Shown: positions 1 through 5,800, numbered from the stretch's first letter. The stretch: 5,800 nucleotides of DNA from Globobulimina sp. (GCA_003354225.1 PIVH01000438.1:1-5800); one strand, 5' to 3'. Notes: generated by a model not told the origin, from the letters alone. Numbers and translations are program-made.

Positions 1-5
1 ATTGC

Positions 6-61
6 CTAAAAACGCACACAAAAACGTATACAAACATATAAAAATAAAATATAACAAATAC
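6..61 (-). other. 56-nt phase-1 intron at the window edge (gene B)
   Basis: The intron runs from GTATTT (61-56) to TTTTTAG (12-6), with a T-rich stretch before the acceptor. It is almost the same length as the 57-nt intron of the neighbouring gene. The acceptor TAG is the in-frame stop that otherwise ends gene B. If it is removed, the split codon becomes GGC and the frame continues with AAT into the window edge. The residues the unspliced frame would encode (ICYILFLYVCIRF) are unlike the rest of the protein, being hydrophobic and rich in F, C and Y. The flank is too short to test the downstream exon. Confidence 0.75.
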
Positions 62-1850
62 CGATATGAAGATCGTCAATATCTGATTTAAAACCGTCCA
101 AACAATGACAATCATGATACGGTGCTGCTAATTGATGCTGTTTAAGTATACTATTTTTATCCAAATGTATTGCCGTCACTTCCAAACCGGTGTTTGTATC
201 GAAAATATATGCGATACCTATGTCTATGTTATCTCGCAACGCGACGATCTGAACATATTCAACGCGATACCCGTTATTATTGAACATCACAATCGGTACT
301 ATTAACACTTTATTATGCACCTCTTGCTCGATAATGTTAATAAATTCATTTTTTTGGATGGAATATGTAAGTCGTCGTTTATGGAAATTCTTGTTCTGAT
401 CCATGGTATTAAATACCTGCATTTTATGCCATTTCGCCTTGAAAATTACTCTCTGACACAAACCCGCCGCATCCTCAAACTGCGCATATATGGCAGCAAT
501 GTCCGCTGCACACACTTGGGACACATCGGGCAAATCTCGCTCAGCCAAACGATATCCATCATACATGAATACTTCCTGCATTGCTTCGGATTTTGTATAC
601 AGTGTATCCCGCATATTATATTTATAATTGCTGTGATTTGCTGCGTTGATTCTGTCCGCAATGCAATATAAAACTTGTCCTGATTGGTTATGAAAACCGT
701 AATTATAAATTCTAAAATCAGCAAACTCGTAAACATGTCCGCCATACGCATTCAGCGCAGTTTTTTTGTCCATAAAATCGTACACATTTTGTATAGTTTC
801 CCGCACCATATTTGGTACAACAGTCAGTGTTAAAATCTTTGATATTTTAATCATTCCTCGTGCTGCATACACTGCATTTGGATGATATAGATACTGCTTC
901 GTTACCTTCATGCGGCAGTTGGTACAAATAGGAGCTGGTTTGCACGGCAATGGAGCTGATACAGATTTGCTCCATACTGGATCTAATATGTCATGTTCAA
1001 CAATGGTTTTTAATGTCGCTGTCGCTGTCGCAGACTTACTCTGTTCTAATTCTCTCTGTTCTGATGGTACAAATGTATGTGCCTCAACACGTAAATTGGA
1101 CATATTACATGTTTTGCTTTCATTCTCTTCCTTTTCTTCCTTTTTTTCTTCCTTTATATAATCACTGAAAGTTGTATCCATATATTTGTTGTTTTCCCTC
1201 TTTTTTTCGTCATCACCATCATCGTTGCGGCCATGCCAACGGTTCCAACCGTTATTAATATGGTTGCCACCGCCGCTGTTGCTGCTGCCTCCATTGTTAT
1301 TATTTGAGCTGCTGTTGTTGTCTGAAGTAGTTTTGGTATTGGTATTGTTCTGTGTTTGTTGTGTATTGGTCGAATATTGCGTGGTCGTGTTAGCTGCGAT
1401 GTTTTCAACGCATGAATCATCGCAAATAAATGGTTTATTTGTATCGGGAAAAGATGGATTACTGGGTACGGAGCATGGAGTGGTTGCGGTGAAATCAGTG
1501 CCGAAAGATGTGTAACTCTGTAAGTGTGCGTGTGGTGAATACTCAGTAATTGGTGTTTTGGAGCTGGTGACTTCCTTTATTTCATCGGGTGCATGGATAG
1601 AGTTTGATTTTGCGCGCGTATGGGCATTATATTGAGGTAAATGTGTTTGGGATTGTTGTTTTTTATTTATATATTTAGGGATATGCGGTGGTGGTAATTC
1701 TGAGCTCAATTGGTGCGTGCTATTGTTCGAATTACCTTTGAGAACATAAATATATATATATATATATATGGCCGGTTTATTATAATTATCAGGTGACACT
1801 GAACTTTGTTTTAAATCAGTATAGCTTTTTGATGTAGAGTCATCCGCCAT
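6..1850 (-). CDS. Gene B: disordered N-terminus plus DUF3825-like domain, 3' partial (coding 1850-62, then intron)
   Basis: I place the start at ATG 1850 because it is the first ATG after an in-frame stop (1961-1959) and has a good eukaryotic context (A at -3, G at +4). About 596 residues are visible. Residues 28-35 are an IYIYIYIY run from a TA microsatellite. Residues 36-150 are polar and Pro/Ser/Thr-rich, 152-200 are rich in N, S, G and T, and 210-243 are E/K-rich. These should be disordered. A CTNC pair lies at 309-312. From about residue 340 the sequence looks folded. Elements such as DFRIYNYGFHNQSGQVLYC, LIVPIVM, VEYVQIVAL, IGIAYIFD and EVTAIHLD resemble the order of motifs in DUF3825, a family of unknown function found in bacteria and fungi. 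That match is from memory and tentative. The frame reaches TAG at 8-6, but this looks like an intron acceptor, so the real C-terminus is outside the window. Confidence 0.7.
   Translation of the reverse strand: MADDSTSKSYTDLKQSSVSPDNYNKPAIYIYIYIYVLKGNSNNSTHQLSSELPPPHIPKYINKKQQSQTHLPQYNAHTRAKSNSIHAPDEIKEVTSSKTPITEYSPHAHLQSYTSFGTDFTATTPCSVPSNPSFPDTNKPFICDDSCVENIAANTTTQYSTNTQQTQNNTNTKTTSDNNSSSNNNNGGSSNSGGGNHINNGWNRWHGRNDDGDDEKKRENNKYMDTTFSDYIKEEKKEEKEENESKTCNMSNLRVEAHTFVPSEQRELEQSKSATATATLKTIVEHDILDPVWSKSVSAPLPCKPAPICTNCRMKVTKQYLYHPNAVYAARGMIKISKILTLTVVPNMVRETIQNVYDFMDKKTALNAYGGHVYEFADFRIYNYGFHNQSGQVLYCIADRINAANHSNYKYNMRDTLYTKSEAMQEVFMYDGYRLAERDLPDVSQVCAADIAAIYAQFEDAAGLCQRVIFKAKWHKMQVFNTMDQNKNFHKRRLTYSIQKNEFINIIEQEVHNKVLIVPIVMFNNNGYRVEYVQIVALRDNIDIGIAYIFDTNTGLEVTAIHLDKNSILKQHQLAAPYHDCHCLDGFKSDIDDLHIGICYILFLYVCIRFCVRF
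1751..1769. repeat. TA microsatellite inside gene B coding sequence
   Basis: An uninterrupted TA run (9.5 units) is read in gene B as alternating Ile and Tyr codons (residues 28-35 from ATG 1850). The surrounding frame is open. A change of one TA unit would shift the frame, so the tract is potentially mutable. It could instead be part of an unrecognised intron, but I find no convincing donor-acceptor pair around it. Confidence 0.85.
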
Positions 1851-1917
1851 GATGTCAGTAAAATGTGTGAGGTTCAGAGGTTGTTGAAAATGAGATGAGA
1901 GCACACTGAAATAATCA

Positions 1918-1946
1918 CGTGTTTCAGCGAAAACGTTGAAAACACG
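1918..1946. repeat. Imperfect inverted repeat upstream of gene B
   Basis: The left arm CGTGTTTCA (1918-1926) and right arm TGAAAACACG (1937-1946) are reverse complements apart from one extra base. They are separated by 10 nt. The element lies 68-96 nt upstream of gene B's ATG, so it could be a 5' UTR hairpin or a dyad binding site. A CACGTG palindrome (1916-1921) overlaps its left arm. No function can be shown from sequence alone. Confidence 0.5.
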
Positions 1947-1970
1947 AACTATAACATACTATACACACAA

Positions 1971-2010
1971 CAAAAAAACAAAAAAACAAAAAAACAAAAA
2001 AACAAAAAAA
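1971..2010 (+). repeat. Perfect 5 x 8-bp tandem repeat (CAAAAAAA)n
   Basis: Five exact copies of CAAAAAAA run without interruption and then pass into CAACAACAG. On the coding (minus) strand of gene B this reads as T7G repeats, 121-160 nt upstream of its ATG. Poly(dA:dT) tracts are known to disfavour nucleosomes in many eukaryotes, so a promoter role is possible, but this is inference. As a minisatellite it is likely to vary in copy number between strains. Confidence 0.95.
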
Positions 2011-2120
2011 CAACAACAGCAAAATAATTTATATGATTATCAAATGTAAACAACACATTACCGCCGTACGTCAGATATGCAGCAGGATGTTATAGTATTA
2101 AACGATGTAAAATCGATAAT
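2011..2120 (+). repeat. Direct repeat, copy 1
   Basis: This copy shares a 27-bp exact block (2015-2041 = 2282-2308) with copy 2. It also shares a 17-bp exact block AGATATGCAGCAGGATG (2073-2089 = 2335-2351) and an 11-bp block GATGTAAAATC (2104-2114 = 2356-2366). Small indels separate the blocks. The order and orientation are conserved, so this is a diverged duplication and not chance. It lies in the presumed promoter region of gene B. Confidence 0.85.
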
Positions 2121-2281
2121 CAATACAAAAAAGATACAATATTATAAATATAAACATATTTTACTCAAACAAACCACATACAAAATACAGATGTATAAAA
2201 CATTAAAAAAAAAATTGTTTGCTATAAATATTGATTTGACGAATTATTATTTGCTACTGGTCTCAACCTTGACGGTTGAAA

Positions 2282-2366
2282 AACAGCAAAATAATTTATA
2301 TGATTATCGTGTAAAACATCACATCATTGCCGTTAGATATGCAGCAGGATGATATGATGTAAAATC
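2282..2366 (+). repeat. Direct repeat, copy 2
   Basis: This is the second copy of the segment at 2011-2120, about 165 bp further right. It ends only 3 bp before the stop codon of the ART gene, so it falls in that gene's presumed 3' UTR. It is shorter than copy 1 because of deletions between the blocks (or insertions in copy 1). Nothing in either copy looks like transposon ends or a coding module. Confidence 0.85.
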
Positions 2367-2369
2367 TAA

Positions 2370-2999
2370 TCACTTATCATATATCGAATAAATGTTTAAT
2401 AAATATTTCACTGTAGCTCCATTATTCAACTTCCTTTTTTTTAGCCGCATCCTGTTATTGTCTAATTTTAACCGCACCCTCTCTTTACCTCTCCACTCTT
2501 TTTCTGCTTGTTTTTGTTTACGTATAGTCTCTGCTGCTTCTTTCTCTTTACGTAGCCGCTCTTCTTCTTCTTTCTCTTTACGTATCCTCGCTGCTTCTTT
2601 CTTGCGTTTGCTCCGTACTCTTTTTATTTTCTTGCGGTGTATTTCCTTTTGAATAAATTTTGACCATTTATTTATGACATTTTTAATAATCGAAAATGAT
2701 GCTGATACCAATCCATACTGCAGACACACATTGTTTATGCATAATGAGCCGTAATCCAGCAATGTACTGCCACCTTTCAGGAATGTAGCTCCATTATATC
2801 CCATCTCCTTGCAATATCTCCGAAAATGTTCAATGAATTGCCATGTATTTGAATCTTGTTTGACAGAATTTTCCGCATTATTTATTAAGTAATGTGACAG
2901 TGAGATCACGAGGTGATTACCAGACCATTGCTTAACAGCTTTTGATTTCAATCCGAACTGTTTTTGCTGATATTGAGATAACATAATCATCATTTGATT
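2370..2999 (-). CDS. Probable last exon of the ART gene (or a separate small gene): conserved-looking region plus K/R/E-rich helix
   Basis: The open frame has 209 codons from the predicted acceptor; from its own first ATG (2993) it would be 207 residues. I favour the exon reading because an AG acceptor lies just before it, in the right phase, and only 34 nt separate it from the preceding frame. There is no room for a normal 3' UTR and promoter between them. Counting from that ATG, residues 1-115 look folded (Trp, Cys and Gly present, as in YNGATFLKGGSTLLDYGSLC) but match no family I know. Residues 118-186 are almost entirely K, R, E, Q and A and should form a long charged helix. A basic cluster at its start (KKIKRVRSKRKK) could act as a nuclear localisation signal. 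The end is TGA at 2370-2372. No function is assigned. Confidence 0.6.
   Translation of the reverse strand, partial: NQMMIMLSQYQQKQFGLKSKAVKQWSGNHLVISLSHYLINNAENSVKQDSNTWQFIEHFRRYCKEMGYNGATFLKGGSTLLDYGSLCINNVCLQYGLVSASFSIIKNVINKWSKFIQKEIHRKKIKRVRSKRKKEAARIRKEKEEEERLRKEKEAAETIRKQKQAEKEWRGKERVRLKLDNNRMRLKKRKLNNGATVKYLLNIYSIYDK
2466..2585 (-). repeat. 30-bp-period coding repeat (10-residue units in a charged helix)
   Basis: Three clear units and one degenerate unit of 10 residues occur here: IRKEKEEEER, LRKEKEAAET, IRKQKQAEKE, then a weaker WRGKERVRLK. At DNA level an 18-bp stretch is identical at 2537-2554 and 2567-2584, and a diverged copy lies at 2507-2524. All three are 30 bp apart. This points to recent in-frame tandem duplication. 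The product should be a single charged alpha-helix or coiled coil. Confidence 0.75.
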
Positions 3000-3072
3000 C
3001 TGTATACGTTTTTATGTTATATATATATCAATTAAATTTGAAAAATGAACATGCATGAAATGGCACACGAAC
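3000..3072 (-). other. Probable 73-nt phase-0 intron joining the ART frame to the last exon
   Basis: The frame ending at 3028 can be left at CAG|GTTCGT (donor G at 3072). It can be re-entered after ATACAG (acceptor G at 3000). Both sites fall on codon boundaries, so splicing continues the frame with Asn-Gln-Met-Met at 2999. The enclosed DNA is strongly AT-rich and contains a run of TA steps. Because 73 is not a multiple of three, the intron also explains why the two open frames are offset. The donor GTTCGT is weaker than the GTATGT of the other intron; GTACAG at 3078 is an alternative phase-0 donor. Without splicing, the ART frame ends with a short FHACSFFKFN tail. Confidence 0.55.
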
Positions 3073-5800
3073 CTGTACTCTTAATCGTGATATTAATTCA
3101 ATGCGTGAAAAATCATAAACTCCCTCAATCAAAGAAGTTGTAGTCGCGTTACGTTTATGTAATGTATCAATCCTATCATCTTGCAAATATTCACATTGCT
3201 GTTGATTGCTCAGTAACTCCCATCCTTCCACAGATAGTGGACATTGCAAACCAAAAATAGCAAACAATATGGTGAATGGTGTCGTTTTATCAGTCGGTAG
3301 TTCTAAAAAACAATCATAAAATATATAACAAATCTTAACAATATCGGCTGATATGACACCCCATAAATTGCATTGTTTTTCTAATTGATGAATGAATCCA
3401 GAAACAATGCGTTTGCTCGATTCTTTAATTCGAATGGAAGCATTTAATTCGATAGCTTGCATCGTATAAGCATTTAATATTTCAGCTGACGGTAATATGG
3501 TGACAGAATTTCGTATTTCATCAATATTGATTTGAATCATTTGACTGGATATGCTTTTTGTGAATGATGCTTTGATCGCATTCAATGATAATGATTTTAT
3601 TTCTGTCCATTTGAATTTAATCGCAACATTTTTATTTCTTAAATTTGATACATTTTCCAGTATTGCTTGACAGCATTCTTCATCCATAACATTGTCATTT
3701 GGCATCATTAATGTCATATTATTACAATGTCTGAATAAATTACACATGTTTGCAATATGTGGAATGTTCTGCTTCTTTACAAAAATATGTTGAACCCATA
3801 CATAGTCATGACTTAATTCCCTAAAATCATATCTAATGACTCTTGGTACATTTTGTAAATGGTAATCTAACAATGACTGAATATACGGTGGCAACGCTTT
3901 ATTATCGCCATACAAATCCGGTAAAATATGTCCAAGCACATCTTTAATATCATTGGTACGCTTCCATTCAGCTGTTCCATTTGCAATATTTAAAATATGT
4001 TGAATGCCCTCAATATAACGCCTATAACCGGTCCATTTGCCATTATACCATTGGAAAACACAACGAATTTGCAATATGGCATCAGTACCAAAAAATAATA
4101 CTTCTTTTTCATGATCAAATTCAGATATCGCTGAGCAATCTAATCCTGGCAAAAATTCGTTGTACCGTCTCAATTCCAGCACCAATCCTAAACTTCCTTG
4201 AGCAAATTCGGTTGCTTTCCGAAACTATAAATGTTTAATATTTAATTGTGTTTTGTTGTATATATTATCAAAAACACATACATCTGTGGTCGTACTTAAA
4301 GGCACATTAAATCTCGTAATAAATTTTTTGAACATGAATTCCATTCCAATGCCTCGATAATATTTGGTTTTATCCGTACAAAATGCACCATAACTTTGTA
4401 CAGATTCAGTTAATAACCTCGCCCAATTGGCAACTTTTTCATTTCTACGTTTCACAGACTCAACGCGTTCATACTGACTTTCAGATATTTTTTTCAATCT
4501 AAACGCCTCACAAAATATTTTACAAATCAACGCATAATCGGTGTACAATTTGATAGAATGTAGATGCTGATTTGTGATGGGATCATCTTTCTGTATGTCA
4601 TAGATATCCGCATAATTGCCGTTTGATGAAATTCTCTTTATTTTGTTGGTTTTTATTAATATATCACATTCATTGACTAATCCTCGCCATTGCTGCAACG
4701 GGAAATGTTTAAAATTTAATATTTCTTGCTTCAAATTATCAAACCTCTTTTTGACAAATAATTTGTTTGATTTTTGCTTATTCCAATACCAAAATGCAAC
4801 GCCGTGGTTATATACAATCCTCTCAATATCTGCTGGGTCTTTGTCTGCATTCACCTTCGTTTTCGCCATTATACTGTTGTCTGCGTAATATTTATTTATG
4901 GCGATCACCAAATTCCATTGTGATTCTGTCAAATATTGAGCAGCAATGTCCTTATTTGTTGTGTTTACGATGGAGCAAAATTGATGAATAATATGGGTGT
5001 CTGTTCCCATGTCAATGTAATCAGTTTCATCGCCACTCATTTTGGTCTCTGACAGTTTGAGTGAATGCGGAGTGGTACCTGAATTGACTTGAAATTCTGC
5101 AAATTTCCATTTATTTATATGAACATAAATTTTCTGCCAATGCTTTCTGTCCCAACTCTCCAATGATTTAAATACTTTGCCAAACTTTGTACTGCTTAGA
5201 AATTCATGACATCCTTTCACCATTACATTGCCGCTTAAGTGTGCTTTTTGTGCAATTTCTGCAATTTTATTACGATTTATGTCTGGATAAAGTTGGGACG
5301 CTGTCACTTGTAGTATTTTAATGAAATTTCGATGGTTTAAATCATTTTTTTGGATATATTTGGACAGTATGATATTGTAAATTGCCTGTCTTTGTTTTAA
5401 ACTTTTGTATTTCAGCTCGTTTCTAAGTATTTGCGATAACAAAATATCTGTTCTCTCCCCATTGGCGAATATATCGCATAAATCATCAACGAGTTGTTGT
5501 TTCTGATAACCATAAGACTCAAAAGCATTGGCCAAACCATCACAATTTGCGAAATTATTATTCTTTAAAATTGTTACTATTTTGGCATAATTTATACATT
5601 TACAATCTGCAGTTATAAATTTGCCATTATCTGATATGTTGACTGTCGATATCGATGCTACATTTTGCTTTTTATCGGCCATTACTTTGGATATTAGTTG
5701 CAATTTTTTGTCATAATACACATCTTCATTACTCTCTGTATATTGCAATTGATTCAATTGTTTCTCGATAGATTTAGTTTCATCTTTCGTTAATGTATAG
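3028..5800 (-). CDS. UBA-like / ADP-ribosyltransferase multidomain protein, 5' partial, spliced (exons 5800-4282 and 4224-3073)
   Basis: This is a predicted NAD+-dependent mono-ADP-ribosyltransferase of the R-S-E class, probably cytosolic or nuclear since no signal peptide or membrane segment is visible. The frame stays open to position 5799, so the true start is probably outside the window; the first visible ATG is at 5682. Reading down the minus strand, an unrecognised helical region (about 5680-5090) leads to a UBA-like domain (4992-4879). A linker rich in W, Y and K follows (about 4830-4440), then the ART core. The core shows YYRGIG (Arg codon 4356-4354), PLSTTTD (Ser codon 4296-4294), and after a 57-nt intron GLVLEL and HEKEVLFFG (Glu codons 4110-4108 and 4104-4102). 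Both glutamates of the ExE motif are present, as in arginine-directed ARTs, so it looks catalytically intact. About 320 residues after the core match nothing I know. The frame stops at TGA 3028-3030, but a likely second intron at 3072 joins it to the exon at 2370-2999. Domain calls come from motif reading; the substrate is unknown. Confidence 0.75.
4102..4356 (-). other. ART catalytic core: R, S and ExE motifs on either side of the intron
   Basis: This span holds the three hallmark ART elements. The arginine of YYRGIG (4356-4354) would bind NAD. The serine of PLSTTTD (4296-4294) is the STS-type position. The E-x-E pair in HEKEVLFFG (4110-4102) includes the catalytic glutamate. The segment GLDCSAISEF just before ExE fits the usual small residue-serine-hydrophobic approach to the ARTT loop. 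In the ART superfamily this order defines the R-S-E (cholera toxin-like) clade. I saw no secretion signal in the visible part and do not call the protein a toxin. The 57-nt intron at 4225-4281 is included in the span. Confidence 0.7.
4225..4281 (-). other. 57-nt phase-0 intron inside the ART core
   Basis: The intron runs from GTATGT (4281-4276) to TTATAG (4230-4225). It is about 18 % GC, clearly lower than the flanking exons. Its length is a multiple of three, and its acceptor TAG is an in-frame stop, so an unspliced message would end here, between the catalytic serine and the ExE motif. Removing it places PLSTTTD directly before FRKATEF and GLVLEL. That is the normal spacing in ARTs between the STS strand and the next helix and strand. 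A TTAAAC about a dozen bases before the acceptor could serve as the branch site (weak). Continuity of the fold across the junction is the main support. Confidence 0.85.
4879..4992 (-). other. UBA-like domain within the ART protein
   Basis: About 38 residues of the spliced ART protein, beginning IIHQFCSIVNTTNKDIA and containing AAQYLTESQWNLVIAI followed by NKYYAD. The pattern is F-x(2)-[IV]-[TN]-x-[TA]-x(2)-x-[AI]-x(2)-[YF]-L-x(3)-x-W-[ND]-L-x-x-A-[IL]-x-x-[FY]-[FY]. This is the UBA-like helical bundle known from p47/NSFL1C, FAF1, DCUN1 proteins and the NXF1 TAP-C domain. Family members bind ubiquitin, or in TAP-C nucleoporin FG repeats. The Trp and the closing aromatic-aromatic-acidic triplet are the clearest marks. 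Ubiquitin binding in this protein is inference. Confidence 0.65.

Larger units (their letters stand above)
1851..2369. other. Intergenic region: 3' end of the ART gene and 5' region of the upstream-facing gene B
   Basis: This stretch of 519 bp lies between the stop of the ART gene (2370) and the ATG of gene B (1850), both on the minus strand. It must therefore carry the 3' UTR of one gene and the promoter and 5' UTR of the other. It is AT-rich and contains, from left to right, an imperfect inverted repeat (1918-1946), a perfect 8-bp repeat array (1971-2010), and two direct repeat copies (2011-2120 and 2282-2366). A small 6-bp stem hairpin with a 5-nt loop lies at 2263-2279. A TATA-like element (ATATAAAT, 2034-2027 on the minus strand) is present but weak. 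I see no convincing AATAAA signal for the ART gene and no tRNA or snRNA. Confidence 0.6.

Noticed and set aside
315-671. Plus-strand frames of 118 and fewer codons opposite gene B
   Set aside because: They are antisense shadows of a long minus-strand frame that shows domain-like sequence. The plus-strand translations are hydrophobic and cysteine-rich without motifs.
6-1904. Start of gene B at 1904
   Set aside because: That codon is GTG, an unlikely start in a eukaryotic gene. ATG at 1850 is the first ATG and has a favourable context.
2263-2279. Hairpin TCAACC-TTGAC-GGTTGA as a terminator
   Set aside because: The stem is only 6 bp, has no T-run of the bacterial type, and the locus is eukaryotic. 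I mention it but do not assign a role.
2077-2352. Plus-strand frame of 91 codons in the intergenic region
   Set aside because: Its start lies in direct-repeat copy 1 and its end in copy 2, its composition is that of AT-rich noncoding DNA (K, Y, I, N, L), and no domain or splice context supports it. It is most likely chance.
2392-2652. Plus-strand frame rich in Ser, Leu, Phe and Arg
   Set aside because: It is the complement of the K/R/E-rich repeat helix of the minus strand, so its composition is a by-product.
4225-4281. TAG read as a sense codon (altered genetic code) in place of an intron
   Set aside because: Reading through would insert 19 residues between the STS motif and the next ART helix, breaking family spacing. 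Gene B needs a 56-nt removal, which recoding cannot explain. GTATGT...TAG fits splicing.
4225-5757. Start at 5757 and two separate genes on either side of 4225
   Set aside because: Position 5757 is TTG and the frame is open past it to the window edge. The two frames carry complementary halves of one ART core in the same phase across a canonical intron.
3028-5800. The ART gene as a secreted toxin or a viral gene
   Set aside because: No signal peptide is visible (although the N-terminus is missing). The gene has spliceosomal introns and UBA-like and other intracellular-type regions, which fits a host cellular protein better. No virus hallmark gene is present.
1-5800. tRNA, rRNA, CRISPR array, insertion sequence or bacterial promoter
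   Set aside because: I looked for tRNA box motifs, regularly spaced repeats with unique spacers, terminal inverted repeats with target duplications, and Shine-Dalgarno sites, and found nothing convincing.

Overview
The window reads as nuclear DNA of a unicellular eukaryote. It is AT-rich, and both genes carry asparagine-, serine-, lysine- and glutamate-rich stretches. The open frames are broken by very short introns with GT...AG ends (56, 57 and probably 73 nt). There are no ribosome-binding sites and no operon layout. The ADP-ribosyltransferase protein resembles, from memory only, large protein families of foraminiferan or other rhizarian protists such as Reticulomyxa. That taxonomic guess is low confidence and could not be checked here.

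Both genes lie on the minus strand and both run off the window. The right half (about 2370-5800) holds gene A, a large multidomain protein whose 5' end lies beyond 5800. In translation order it has an unrecognised helical N-terminal region, a UBA-like domain of the p47/FAF1 type (about 4879-4992), a conserved linker region, and an R-S-ExE mono-ADP-ribosyltransferase (ART) core. The ART core is split by a 57-nt intron (4225-4281). A long unrecognised C-terminal region follows. A second likely intron (3000-3072) joins it to a last exon (2370-2999) that ends in a K/R/E-rich helix built from 10-residue repeats. The visible coding part is about 1,099 codons if all three exons belong together.

The left part (6-1850) holds gene B. 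It has a long disordered N-terminal half with an (IY)n run from a TA microsatellite, an N/S/G-rich tract and an E/K-rich tract. A folded C-terminal domain follows that resembles DUF3825. The frame ends at a TAG that is better read as the acceptor of a 56-nt intron (6-61), so the last exon is outside the window.

The 519-bp gap between the genes (1851-2369) holds gene B's 5' region and gene A's 3' region. It contains an imperfect inverted repeat, a perfect five-copy 8-bp repeat (CAAAAAAA) and two diverged direct copies of an 85-115 bp segment. I see no RNA gene, transposon, CRISPR array or bacterial-type element. The two genes are adjacent and point the same way, but the sequence does not show that they work together. 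The best candidate for something new is the UBA-like plus ART architecture of gene A, which suggests (inference) ADP-ribosylation directed towards ubiquitin-linked targets.
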